Positions 15,841 to 24,220 of a DNA stretch of 64,000 nt are shown here, in pieces; the stretch's first letter is position 1; each line of letters starts with the position of its first letter. The stretch comes from Salinilacustrithrix sp034522155 (GTDB lineage Bacteria; Actinomycetota; Acidimicrobiia; Acidimicrobiales; Salinilacustritrichaceae): NCBI GenBank assembly GCA_034522155.1, contig JAXHLP010000001.1:1-64000 (forward strand), given 5' to 3'. Below the pieces are notes generated by a model. That model ran no database searches, had not been told where the DNA came from, and saw nothing but the letters and a program-made list of their open reading frames with translations. A program made the position numbers and the translations under genes.

Positions 15841-15848
15841 CGCCACGC

Positions 15849-17195
15849 GTGTCCACGTCGTTCCGCGTCCGCGTCGGGATCGTGGCTGCGTTGGGACTGG
15901 GGGTCCGACTGTGGGCCGTCGAGGAGTTCTACCGCCGCCTCCCGCTCGCGTTCTCCGACAACTTCTTCTACTCGGTCCAGGCCAACGCCCTCGCCGACGG
16001 CAAGGGCTTCCTCGACCCGTTCCTCTACGACGAGACCGGCATCGTCGAACCGTCGGCGTCGCATCCGCCGCTGTACTCGCTGTACCTGTCGATCTGGTCG
16101 TTCCTCGGCATGGACACCCCGACCTGGCACCGGGTCGCCTCCTGCATGCTGGGCATCGTGACCGTCGTCGCCGTGGCCCTCGTCGCCCGCCGGTTGGCCG
16201 GCGACCGGGCGGGCATCGCCGCCGGCGCCGTGGCCGCGCTGTTCCCCCCGCTGTGGATCGTCGACGGCACGATCGTGGCCGAGTCGCTGTACGCGCCGGT
16301 GATCGCCGGTGTGATGCTGGCCGGTCTCCGCTTCGCCGAACGGCCCACCAACGGCCGGGCCGTGGTGCTCGGTCTCGTCATCGCCGCGGCCGCGCTGACG
16401 CGTTCGGAGGGTCTGGCGCTGCTGGCGTTCGTCGCCCTCCCCCTGGTGCTGCTGCTCCGGTCAGCGGCGTGGCGTGACCGCATCCGGCTGTTCGCCGTGA
16501 CCGTGGCCGCCTGCCTGACGATGGTCGCTCCGTGGACAATCCGCAACCTGGCCGCGTTCGAGGAACCCACACCCCTCGCCTACGGCGCCGGGTACGTGAT
16601 GAAGGTCGGCAACTGCGATCTCACCTACCAGGGCAAGTTCCTCGGCTACTGGCACTACAGCTGCAACTACGCCGGCTCGATGGAGCCGGACATGTCGGTC
16701 GGCGAGCGCCGGGCCCGCGAACAGGCCATCGACTACATCGGTGACAACCTCGAGCGGGTGCCCACCGTCGTGGCGGCGCGGGTCGGCCGGCTCTGGCACG
16801 TGTACCGACCCTTCCAGGGCGTGGACTTCGACGTGCTGTTCGAACGTCGGGGCCTGTTCCCCTCCCGAGCCGGGTTGTGGGGCTTCTACGCGTTGGTGCC
16901 CCTCGTCGCCGCTGGGCTGTGGGCAGTCCGCCGGTGTCCGTCGGCTCTCGTCGTGACCGGCGCGATGCTGTTCTCGGCCACCTTCTCGGCCGCGCTCGCG
17001 TTCGGCATCACCCGGTACCGCATCGCTGGCGACGTGGCGATCGCCGTCCTCGCCGGGATCGGCATCGACTGGAGCCTCCGACGGCTGCGCGGCCGGCTCG
17101 ACCGGGGCGACGCTGCCCGAGACCCCGACCGAACCGACACCGACGGAGACGAGGACGCCGCAACCACCTCCCTCGGTACCCGCGCCTCGACATGA
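15849..17195 (+). CDS. GT39-like membrane glycosyltransferase (paralogue B)
   Basis: A 448-residue GT-C protein with about ten membrane helices. First loop SDNFFYSVQANALADGKGFLDPF and then SHPPLYSLYLSIWSFLG match the GT39-like layout of paralogue A at 7156. The luminal block has NCDLTYQGK and HYSCNY, then AIDYIGDNLERVPTVVAARVGRLWHVYRP, again the family-wide Cys pair plus Arg-rich motif. The polar tail is Asp/Arg-rich. The gene starts at GTG 15849 after a -10 hexamer and its TGA overlaps the next ATG, so 15849, 17192 and 18637 form one operon of three GT-C genes. Donor and acceptor are unknown. Confidence 0.87.
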   Translation: MSTSFRVRVGIVAALGLGVRLWAVEEFYRRLPLAFSDNFFYSVQANALADGKGFLDPFLYDETGIVEPSASHPPLYSLYLSIWSFLGMDTPTWHRVASCMLGIVTVVAVALVARRLAGDRAGIAAGAVAALFPPLWIVDGTIVAESLYAPVIAGVMLAGLRFAERPTNGRAVVLGLVIAAAALTRSEGLALLAFVALPLVLLLRSAAWRDRIRLFAVTVAACLTMVAPWTIRNLAAFEEPTPLAYGAGYVMKVGNCDLTYQGKFLGYWHYSCNYAGSMEPDMSVGERRAREQAIDYIGDNLERVPTVVAARVGRLWHVYRPFQGVDFDVLFERRGLFPSRAGLWGFYALVPLVAAGLWAVRRCPSALVVTGAMLFSATFSAALAFGITRYRIAGDVAIAVLAGIGIDWSLRRLRGRLDRGDAARDPDRTDTDGDEDAATTSLGTRAST

Positions 17196-18640
17196 CCGAC
17201 GTGGAGGATCGTCCCGTGGGCGACGAGCCCGACCAGTCCAACCAGCCGGCGCCCGGGCGCGACCGATCGTGGCGCGTCTCCCACTGGTTCCTCCTCGGCG
17301 TGCTGGGCTGCGTGCTCGTCGGCTTCGGCATCCGCTGGACCAACATCGCCGTGGCCCGCCCGGTGTGCCATCCGCCAGGCGCGGATCCCGACTCCGACTG
17401 CTACGAGCTCTACGCGGGCCCGAGCGACCCGCTCTACGGGCATCTCCAGGGCCGGCTCATCGCCCAGGGCCACTGGTTCGTGAACCCGTACGTGGCGCTG
17501 TCCGGCGAAAACGGCGAATCGGCCGAGCAGCGGGCCATCGACGCCGACGCCACCGGGAGCTTCCGGACCAGCGTGGGCGATCCTCCGCTGTACCAGGTCT
17601 TCCTGGCCGCCCTGACCGCCGGCGGCATCGAGAGCGGACAGGGCCACCGCCATGCCTCGGCCGTGGTGGGTCTGGCCACGATCCCGCTGCTCGCCCTGCT
17701 CGCCCGTCGTCTCGCCAGCGAGGGCGCCGGTCTGGCCGCCGCCGCGCTGGCGGCCGTGCATCCGTTGCTGTGGATCAACGACGGGATGCTGCTCTCCGAA
17801 GCGCTCTACGCACCCCTCATCGCCGGTGTGCTCCTCGCCGCCGTGTGGTACCACGACCGGCCCGGTGCCGGTCCGGTCGCCGTCCTCACCCTGCTGATCA
17901 CCCTGGCCACCTTCACCCGGGGCGAGGCTGGCCTCCTCCTGCCCCTGCTCGTGGCCGCGCTCGTGCTCGCCACGCGGTCCATCCCGCTCCGGCGGCGATT
18001 CGCTCTCGGCGCCATCGCCCTCGGCGTGGCCGGCGCGTTCTTCCTGCCCTGGAACCTGTGGATCAACGCCCGCTTCGACGAGCAGGTCTTCATGACCGCG
18101 GCATCGGGGTCGGTGCTGTCGGCGTCGGCGTGCGACCAGCACTTCTACGGCGAGCCGCTCGCGCTGTTCATCTACTGCCCCGTCGACGTCGACGTGCCCG
18201 ACGGGGCCGACGAGTCGGAGCAGGATGCCCTCGTCCGCGACGCCGCGCTCGACTACATCGGCGACAACAGCTCCCGACTGCCGGTGGTGGCCGCGGTCCG
18301 CGCCGGACGCATGTGGGACCTCTACGGGCCCGCCGAGAACCTCGACCAGGCCATCGGCGTCGAGGACCGCGGCGACCTGCCGTCCCGCGTCGGCCTCGGC
18401 GTCTACTACGCCCTCTTCCCGTTCAGCATCGTGGGCCTGATCGCGCTCCGCCGCCGTGGTGAGCTCGTCCTGCCGTACCTCGCCCTCGCAGCCACCGTCA
18501 CCATCACCGCCGCGTCGACGTTCGGGCTCACGCGGTACCGCACGCCGGTCGACGTCGCCATGGTTGCGCTGGGCGCCGTCGGCATCGATGCCATCGTGCG
18601 CGCCCTCGCGCAGCGGCAACATCGACGGACGGTCTCATGA
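17192..18640 (+). CDS. GT39-like membrane glycosyltransferase (paralogue C)
   Basis: A 482-residue GT-C protein. It differs from its neighbour by a polar N-terminal tail of about 30 residues and a longer first luminal loop containing two more cysteines (RPVCHPPGADPDSDCYELY). The shared block is SACDQHFYG and FIYCPV followed by ALDYIGDNSSRLPVVAAVRAGRMWDLYGP. VGDPPLYQVFLAAL stands where the others have HPPLYSL. The ATG overlaps the stop of paralogue B, and its own stop overlaps the next ATG. Gene duplication within the locus explains the relationship. Confidence 0.87.
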   Translation: MTDVEDRPVGDEPDQSNQPAPGRDRSWRVSHWFLLGVLGCVLVGFGIRWTNIAVARPVCHPPGADPDSDCYELYAGPSDPLYGHLQGRLIAQGHWFVNPYVALSGENGESAEQRAIDADATGSFRTSVGDPPLYQVFLAALTAGGIESGQGHRHASAVVGLATIPLLALLARRLASEGAGLAAAALAAVHPLLWINDGMLLSEALYAPLIAGVLLAAVWYHDRPGAGPVAVLTLLITLATFTRGEAGLLLPLLVAALVLATRSIPLRRRFALGAIALGVAGAFFLPWNLWINARFDEQVFMTAASGSVLSASACDQHFYGEPLALFIYCPVDVDVPDGADESEQDALVRDAALDYIGDNSSRLPVVAAVRAGRMWDLYGPAENLDQAIGVEDRGDLPSRVGLGVYYALFPFSIVGLIALRRRGELVLPYLALAATVTITAASTFGLTRYRTPVDVAMVALGAVGIDAIVRALAQRQHRRTVS

Positions 18641-20739
18641 CCGTCGCCGACGCCGCCTGGGACGACGAGTCGCTCGACGCCGTCGCGATCCCCGAGGAGG
18701 ACGAGCAGCGTCTGATCCGGGCCTTCCGCATCGGCGCGGCGGTTGGCCTGGTCGTGTTCCTCGTCGTGCTGACGGGCGCCCGGACCACGCTCCTCGGCTG
18801 GGCGCCGTCCGGTGACTTCTACGACGCCCAGGCCGAGTCGTTGCTCGACGGTCGCCTCGACATCGATGCCGACCGGCTCGGAATCGAGGCGTTCACCCAC
18901 GACGGCCGCGCCTACATGTACCAGCCGCCCTTCCCGGCGATCCTCAGGCTCCCGATCACGGCGGTGAGCGACGCGTTCGCTGGACGTCTCGGGCAGTTGT
19001 CGATGCTCGCGGCGGCGCTGGTCGCGCTGTCGGCAACGAGACGGATCCTCATCGAGGCCCGGCGTGCGCTCCGTCCGACCTCGGCCACGACCAGACTCGA
19101 GCTCGGTCTCGGGTTCGCGTGCGGACTCGTCGTGGCGGGGGGATCGGTACCGGTGTTCCTGGCCAGCCGCGCCTGGGTGTACCACGAAGCTGCGCTCTGG
19201 GGCATGGCGTGGACACTGGCCGCCTTCGCGGCGCTCCTCCGGCTCCGGCGATCGCCGTCGTGGGGGGCCACAGCACTCGTCGGCGGCGCCTCACTGGGCG
19301 CCGTCGGATCACGCACCTCGGTGGGCGCCGGCGCCTGCGCGGCCATCGGCCTCTTGGCGTTGCTCGTCCTGTTCGAGCGACGGGACGAACCGTGGCGAGC
19401 GCGCCTCAGCGGTCCGATGGGCACCGCCACACTGCTCGGTGTGGCCGCGATCCCGGCGGTGGCGCACATGGGCCTCAACGTCCTCAAATTCGGCTCCCCC
19501 GGCAATCCCCCGTGGGCCGAACAGGCCTTCTCCAAGATCAGCCCCGGTCGCCAGGCCATGCTCGACGCGAACGATGGCAGCCTCTTCGGTCCCCAGTTCT
19601 CGCCGACGACGCTCCTCCACTACCTGCGGCCTGACGGGTTGGACGTCACGACCGTGTTCCCGTTCGTCGACTTCGAAGCCCCGGGCGGGCCGATCGTGGG
19701 CGACGTGGTGTTCGACCTCGTCGATCGCACGGCCAGCATCCCCGCGTCGCTCACGGTTCTCGTCGTGGGCGCGCTCGTCGGGGCCTGGACGCTGCTGCGG
19801 CGCCGGGGGAACGACGTCGGCACGTGGCTCTGCATCGCGGCCGGAGGCCTTGCCGGGTCGCTCACCATCGTGCCGTTCGGCTACGTGGCCCATCGCTACC
19901 TGGCCGACGTGATGCCCTTGCTCGTGCTGCTGACCGCGTACGGCATCCATGCGCTCCTCGCCGACCTCGACCGCCGCGATCTCGCCGACGACCCCCGCCG
20001 GAGGCCGGTGCGGGTCGTTGCGTGGACCGGACTCGTCGTGCTCACGGCCGCAGCGGTGTGGATCAACTCGGGTCTCGCGACCGTGTACCAGCGCCTCTAC
20101 GTCCCCACGGCCGATCCCGACCTCGTGGCCGGTCTGATCGACGCCCGCACCACCGTCGGATCACCACCCACGACGATCCGGGTCGAGGGCGGACTGCCCG
20201 AGCGTGGGGGCAAGGGCACGGTCGCGATCGTGGGTGACTGCGAGGCGTTGTACGTGTGGGACGGCACCCCGGCGGGCGAGTTCCGGCGAGATGCATGGGT
20301 GCCGGTCGAGCGGGCACGGGCCGCCGGGCACGTGACAGCCCGCCTCGACCCCGGCGACCTGCGCCCAGGTGTCCGCTATCCGGTGGTGTACGCACCGAAC
20401 GCAGGACCCGTGATCGCCTGGATCGAGGTCGCCGAAGACGGTCGGGTGGTGGCCGGTCTGTCAGGCCTCGAAGGCGAGCGCATGGGCCGACCCGTGGCGC
20501 CGCTGGGGCGCGACGATCTCGACATCGTGCTCGACCCGTACGTCGGGGAGGCCGTGGTCCGACTCGCCGACCAGATCCTCGTCTCGGCGCCGCTTCCCCG
20601 CGGCGCCGACGTGACCGACCTCCGGGTCGGGTCGAGCGGCGGGGTCGCCGGATTCGAGGGGACCACGCCCATCGGCGACGTCAGCGACCGCGGTGGGGGT
20701 GCCAGCGACTCCTTGTGTCGGTCGCTTCTCGATTCCTGA
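18637..20739 (+). CDS. Large GT-C-like membrane protein with extracytoplasmic C-terminal domain
   Basis: A 700-residue protein: about 35 cytoplasmic residues, then roughly ten membrane segments to about residue 480, then a soluble, probably outside-facing domain of about 200 residues. The first loop PSGDFYDAQAESLLDGRLDI and MYQPPFPAILRLPI resemble GT39-like enzymes, with an acidic pair after the first helix. It lacks the Cys-pair block of its three neighbours. The C-terminal part has a Cys (GDCEALYVWDG) and beta-rich sequence, possibly a carbohydrate-binding fold. It is the last gene of the GT-C trio operon and ends 13 nt before a convergent gene. Enzyme activity is inferred from context. Confidence 0.78.
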   Translation: MTVADAAWDDESLDAVAIPEEDEQRLIRAFRIGAAVGLVVFLVVLTGARTTLLGWAPSGDFYDAQAESLLDGRLDIDADRLGIEAFTHDGRAYMYQPPFPAILRLPITAVSDAFAGRLGQLSMLAAALVALSATRRILIEARRALRPTSATTRLELGLGFACGLVVAGGSVPVFLASRAWVYHEAALWGMAWTLAAFAALLRLRRSPSWGATALVGGASLGAVGSRTSVGAGACAAIGLLALLVLFERRDEPWRARLSGPMGTATLLGVAAIPAVAHMGLNVLKFGSPGNPPWAEQAFSKISPGRQAMLDANDGSLFGPQFSPTTLLHYLRPDGLDVTTVFPFVDFEAPGGPIVGDVVFDLVDRTASIPASLTVLVVGALVGAWTLLRRRGNDVGTWLCIAAGGLAGSLTIVPFGYVAHRYLADVMPLLVLLTAYGIHALLADLDRRDLADDPRRRPVRVVAWTGLVVLTAAAVWINSGLATVYQRLYVPTADPDLVAGLIDARTTVGSPPTTIRVEGGLPERGGKGTVAIVGDCEALYVWDGTPAGEFRRDAWVPVERARAAGHVTARLDPGDLRPGVRYPVVYAPNAGPVIAWIEVAEDGRVVAGLSGLEGERMGRPVAPLGRDDLDIVLDPYVGEAVVRLADQILVSAPLPRGADVTDLRVGSSGGVAGFEGTTPIGDVSDRGGGASDSLCRSLLDS

Positions 20740-20752
20740 GGCCACGCTGGCG

Positions 20753-22198
20753 TCAGGACCGGTGTGGGGTGGCCACGAAGACGAACTGATAGGCGAACAG
20801 CGTGGGCCACGCCCGAACCGCTGCCCGGTCGACCGTCCCCGCGACCGACAGCAGTTCAGCATCGGCAGCGGTGCCGCCACGTGCGAACACCTCGACGGGC
20901 AACCCGAGCGGGAGCTCCTCGACCAGGTCGAATCCCCGCTCGTCGAGCAGCGCACGGTAGGTGCGCCGGGTGAAGAACCGCAGGTGGCCCCGATCGAGGA
21001 TTCCGCGGGCGTCGTAGTCGAACCGGCCCGAGACCACGCGAAGGCGCGGGTACCAGTGCCCGAAGTTGGGGATGCTGCCGATGATGCGGCCGTCCGGGAC
21101 GAGCCTGGTTCGGAGCGCCTCGAGCACCGCACCGGGGTCCCGGACGTGTTCGAGCACGTCAGCGAGCAGCACGACGTCGAACCTTCCGTCCACTTCGGCG
21201 GGAAGGCCGTTGTCCAGGTCGGCTTCGACGAACCGGGAGACGCGCTCGGTCACCCCGGGCTCGGCGGAGACGTCGACGCCCACCACCTCGTGGCCACGGT
21301 CGGTGAGCGCACCTGCGACCGCACCGTCGGCGCATCCGAGATCGAGGATCCGCTTGGGCCGGTCGTCGTCGACGAGACCCACGAGCACCTGGTGCGAGCT
21401 GTCCTCGCCCGTCTTCAGCTCGTAGCCCCGACCAGCGCTGCCGGCGCCGAAGCCCATCCGGCGCAGTCGATGGCGGATCGTGTGGGCGACGATGTCCTTC
21501 GCGTACCGCAGACCGTTCACGTAGGAGATCTCGTCGCCGTAGTAGGTCGGAATCGGGATCTCGACGATGCGTCGGTCGCGGTCGATGAGCTGCAGCAGGA
21601 TCTGGGTGTCGAAGTCGAAGTCGTCGGACATCGCTGCGTAGTCGAGGGTGGCGAGCGCATCCACCCGGTAGGCCCGGTACCCCGAGTGCCACTCGGAGAA
21701 GCGCATGCCCGTCAGCCGGTTCTGGATCGACGTCAGGACCTTGTTGCCGACGAACTTGTACAGGGGCATGCCACCGGTGCGCGCCCCGCCGCGCATCAGC
21801 ATGCGTGAGCCCATCACGGCGTCGGCGCGGTCCTCGACCACGGGTGCCACCATCTCCGGCAGCAGCTCGGGCGCGTACTGGCCGTCGCCGTGGAGCAGGA
21901 CGACGACGTCGAGGCCGTGGTCCACCGCCCAGCGGTAGCCCCACTTCTGGTTGCCGCCGTAGCCCAGGTTCCGCTCCTGGCGGACGACCGTGAGAGCCAG
22001 GTCGCGGGCCATGGCGCGGTAGCCGACCCCGACCTCGTAGGTCTCGTCGGCCGAGGCGTCGTCGCTGACCATCACGTGGTCGACCCGCGACCAGAACGCA
22101 CGCGGAATCCGGTCGAGGACCGACGCGAGCGTCGCGGAGGCGTTGTAGGCGACGACCAGGATCCCGATCCGCGGCCCCGATGACGTGGGGCCCGTCAT
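20753..22198 (-). CDS. GT2 glycosyltransferase - SAM methyltransferase fusion
   Basis: A 481-residue fusion. Residues about 1-245 are a GT2 domain: IGILVVAYNASATL, VMVSDDASADET, NLGYGGNQKWGYRW, VVLLHGDGQYAPELL, MGSRMLMRGG, EWHSGYRAYRV. A helical joint follows (YAKDIVAHTIRHRLRRMG). Residues about 270-480 are a class I methyltransferase: RILDLGCADGAVAGAL, VVGVDVSAEPG, FDVVLLADVLEHVRDPGAVLEALR, GRIIGSIPNFGHWYPRLRV. The ATG at 22198 overlaps the stop of the upstream polyprenol-phosphate GT2. It probably transfers and methylates a sugar of the glycan, or glycosylates a carrier lipid while the second domain methylates the product. Both halves keep their core motifs. Confidence 0.88.
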   Translation of the reverse strand: MTGPTSSGPRIGILVVAYNASATLASVLDRIPRAFWSRVDHVMVSDDASADETYEVGVGYRAMARDLALTVVRQERNLGYGGNQKWGYRWAVDHGLDVVVLLHGDGQYAPELLPEMVAPVVEDRADAVMGSRMLMRGGARTGGMPLYKFVGNKVLTSIQNRLTGMRFSEWHSGYRAYRVDALATLDYAAMSDDFDFDTQILLQLIDRDRRIVEIPIPTYYGDEISYVNGLRYAKDIVAHTIRHRLRRMGFGAGSAGRGYELKTGEDSSHQVLVGLVDDDRPKRILDLGCADGAVAGALTDRGHEVVGVDVSAEPGVTERVSRFVEADLDNGLPAEVDGRFDVVLLADVLEHVRDPGAVLEALRTRLVPDGRIIGSIPNFGHWYPRLRVVSGRFDYDARGILDRGHLRFFTRRTYRALLDERGFDLVEELPLGLPVEVFARGGTAADAELLSVAGTVDRAAVRAWPTLFAYQFVFVATPHRS

Positions 22199-22938
22199 CG
22201 CCGGAACGGCATCCGCTCGCCGACGCCCCACCAGGTGACGAGCGCGAGGGCTTCGACGATGATCGTCGACGACATCTTCGACGAGCCCTTCGTACGGTCG
22301 GTGAAGGCGATCGGTACCTCGACGATCCGGGCGCCGCGGTTCGCGCTCCGGTAGGTCATCTCGATCTGGAAGCCGTAGCCGTCGGCGCGGACCGACGGCA
22401 GGTCGAGCAGCTCGAGCAGGCTGGCCCGGTACGCACGGTAGCCGGCGGTGGCATCGGCCACCGACAGGCGCAGCATCGCGCTGGCGTAACGGTTGCCCCA
22501 GCGGGAGAGCGCCTTGCGGTGCCAGGCCCAGTCCGGGATGGACCCGCCGGGCACGTAGCGCGACCCGATGGCGAGGTCGGCGCCGTCGTCGACGGCCCGC
22601 AGCAGGGAGGGCAGGGCGGCCGGATCGTGGGACAGGTCGGCATCCATCTGCACCAGGACGTCGTGGCCCCGGGCGAGCCCCCAGGCGAACCCGGCCCGGT
22701 ACGCCGACCCCAGGCCGTCCTTGTCCGGGCGTCGCAGGACATCGATGGCCGACGTGGCCGCGGGCTGCTCGTCGGCGAGGTCGTCGGCGAGGTCGTCGAC
22801 GAGGTCGGCCGTGCCGTCCGGGCTGTTGTCGTCGACGACCAGCACGGAGGCGTCCGGGACCGCGGCGCGCACGCGTTCGATGGCCTCCACGATGTTGTCA
22901 ACCTCGTCGTAGGTGGGGATCACGACCAGCGGGCGCAC
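22195..22938 (-). CDS. Polyprenol monophosphomannose synthase-like GT2
   Basis: A 247-residue enzyme like the DPM1/Ppm1 catalytic domain, which makes polyprenyl-phosphate mannose from GDP-mannose at the inner face of the membrane. Motifs: LVVIPTYDEVDNI, VLVVDDNSPDGTADL, DGLGSAYRAGFAWGL, VQMDADLSHDPAALPSLL (DXD about residues 104-106), IGSRYVPGG, ATAGYRAYR, ADGYGFQIEM, and the typical end FTDRTKGSSKMS. Its product would feed the GT-C enzymes in this locus, which use polyprenyl-phosphate sugars. The sugar could also be another hexose. The GTG at 22938 is supported by TAGCCT 8 nt upstream. Confidence 0.88.
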   Translation of the reverse strand: MRPLVVIPTYDEVDNIVEAIERVRAAVPDASVLVVDDNSPDGTADLVDDLADDLADEQPAATSAIDVLRRPDKDGLGSAYRAGFAWGLARGHDVLVQMDADLSHDPAALPSLLRAVDDGADLAIGSRYVPGGSIPDWAWHRKALSRWGNRYASAMLRLSVADATAGYRAYRASLLELLDLPSVRADGYGFQIEMTYRSANRGARIVEVPIAFTDRTKGSSKMSSTIIVEALALVTWWGVGERMPFRR

Positions 22939-22946
22939 AGCGGGGC

Positions 22947-22952
22947 AGGCTA
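22947..22952 (-). promoter_or_regulatory. Leaderless-type -10 element (TAGCCT)
   Basis: On the minus strand TAGCCT is followed by 8 nt and the GTG at 22938. It places transcription of the two-gene GT2 operon and selects the GTG over upstream codons in the same frame. Confidence 0.45.
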
Positions 22953-23053
22953 CGACGAGACGTGGGCTCCGCCGGACATCCCGGTCTCGGCCCGACGCGG
23001 CCGATCGGTAGGGTACGCGGGCTCCCGCCGCCCCCGGCCCGGACCCGACCCTC

Positions 23054-24220
23054 GTGACCGACCGCTCGCCCGCCGCCACCAAGATCGGCGACCTCGCCGC
23101 CGTCGCCGGCATCCGCCACGTCCACGTCGTCGCGTGGCGCGACCTCGACGACGTCGAGGCGGGCGGCTCCGAGCTCCACGCGGCCAACGTCTGTCGGGAA
23201 TGGGCCGAGGCCGGTCTGCACATCACGTGCCGGACCTCCTACGCCGCCGGTCATCCTCCCGACGTCGTCCGCGACGGGTACGAGGTCGAGCGGCGGGCCG
23301 GGCGCTATCTCGTGTTCCCCCGGGCTGCGGTCAGCGCCATCGCTGGCCGTCAGGGCCGACCGGATGCGCTCGTCGAGATCTGGAACGGCATGCCGTTCTT
23401 GTCCCCACTCTGGTCACGGGTGCCACGACTCACCTTCGTCCACCACGTCCACGGTGCGATGTGGCGGATGGTGCTCCCCCGGCGCCTCGCCGCCATGGGC
23501 GAGACCATGGAACGGTCGATCGCGCCGCGCATCTACCGCCGATCCCAGATCGTCACGCTGTCCAACTCCTCGAAGCGCGAGCTCGTCGAGGAGCTGGGTT
23601 TCGACGACGATCGTGTGGCGGTCGTGCCGCCCGGCGTCGATGCCCGATTCACACCGGGCGGTGCCCGGGCGTCGGCTCCGACGCTGGTCGCCGTGGGCCG
23701 GCTGGTCCCACCGAAGCGTGTCGACGAGCTGATCCGCGCCGCCGCCGAGGCACGGCGCTCGGTTCCCGATCTGCGCCTCGAGATCGTCGGCGAGGGGTTC
23801 GAGCACGTGACGCTCGAAGCGTTGATCGCCGATCTCGGTGCCGACGACTGGGTCGAGCTCGTCGGTCGCTGCTCGGACGACGAGCTGGTCCGACGGTACC
23901 GACGGGCGTGGATCCTCGCCTCGGCGTCGTCGCACGAGGGCTGGGGGATGTCGGTCACCGAGGCCGCGGCCTGTGCCACACCGGCGGTCGTCACCGACAT
24001 CGCCGGACATCGTGACGCCGTCGTCAACGGCGTCACCGGTCTGCTGTGCGACACGCCGGCCGACCTCGCCCCCGCGCTCGTCGAGCTGCTCACCGACCAC
24101 GAGCGCCGGGAGCGATTCGGCGCCGCCGCGCGCGAGCGCGCCGCCGAGCTCACCTGGCCAGAGACGGCCACGTCCCTCATGCGCCTGCTGGCCGCCGAAT
24201 CCCACCGCCGAACCCGGTGA
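23054..24220 (+). CDS. GT4-family glycosyltransferase
   Basis: A 388-residue GT-B enzyme, soluble or peripheral at the inner membrane. The N-terminal domain has HVHVVAWRDLDDVEAGGSELHAANVCREWAEAG (Gly-rich acceptor loop) and FVHHVHGAMWRMVLP. The C-terminal nucleotide-sugar domain has VVPPGVDARFTPGG, LVAVGRLVPPKRVDELIRA and the retaining-enzyme motif HEGWGMSVTEAA (EX7E, about residues 294-302). It would add a sugar from a nucleotide donor to a lipid-linked acceptor. The TGA overlaps the GTG of aftD, so both are translated from one message. Sugar specificity cannot be read from the sequence. Confidence 0.9.
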   Translation: MTDRSPAATKIGDLAAVAGIRHVHVVAWRDLDDVEAGGSELHAANVCREWAEAGLHITCRTSYAAGHPPDVVRDGYEVERRAGRYLVFPRAAVSAIAGRQGRPDALVEIWNGMPFLSPLWSRVPRLTFVHHVHGAMWRMVLPRRLAAMGETMERSIAPRIYRRSQIVTLSNSSKRELVEELGFDDDRVAVVPPGVDARFTPGGARASAPTLVAVGRLVPPKRVDELIRAAAEARRSVPDLRLEIVGEGFEHVTLEALIADLGADDWVELVGRCSDDELVRRYRRAWILASASSHEGWGMSVTEAAACATPAVVTDIAGHRDAVVNGVTGLLCDTPADLAPALVELLTDHERRERFGAAARERAAELTWPETATSLMRLLAAESHRRTR

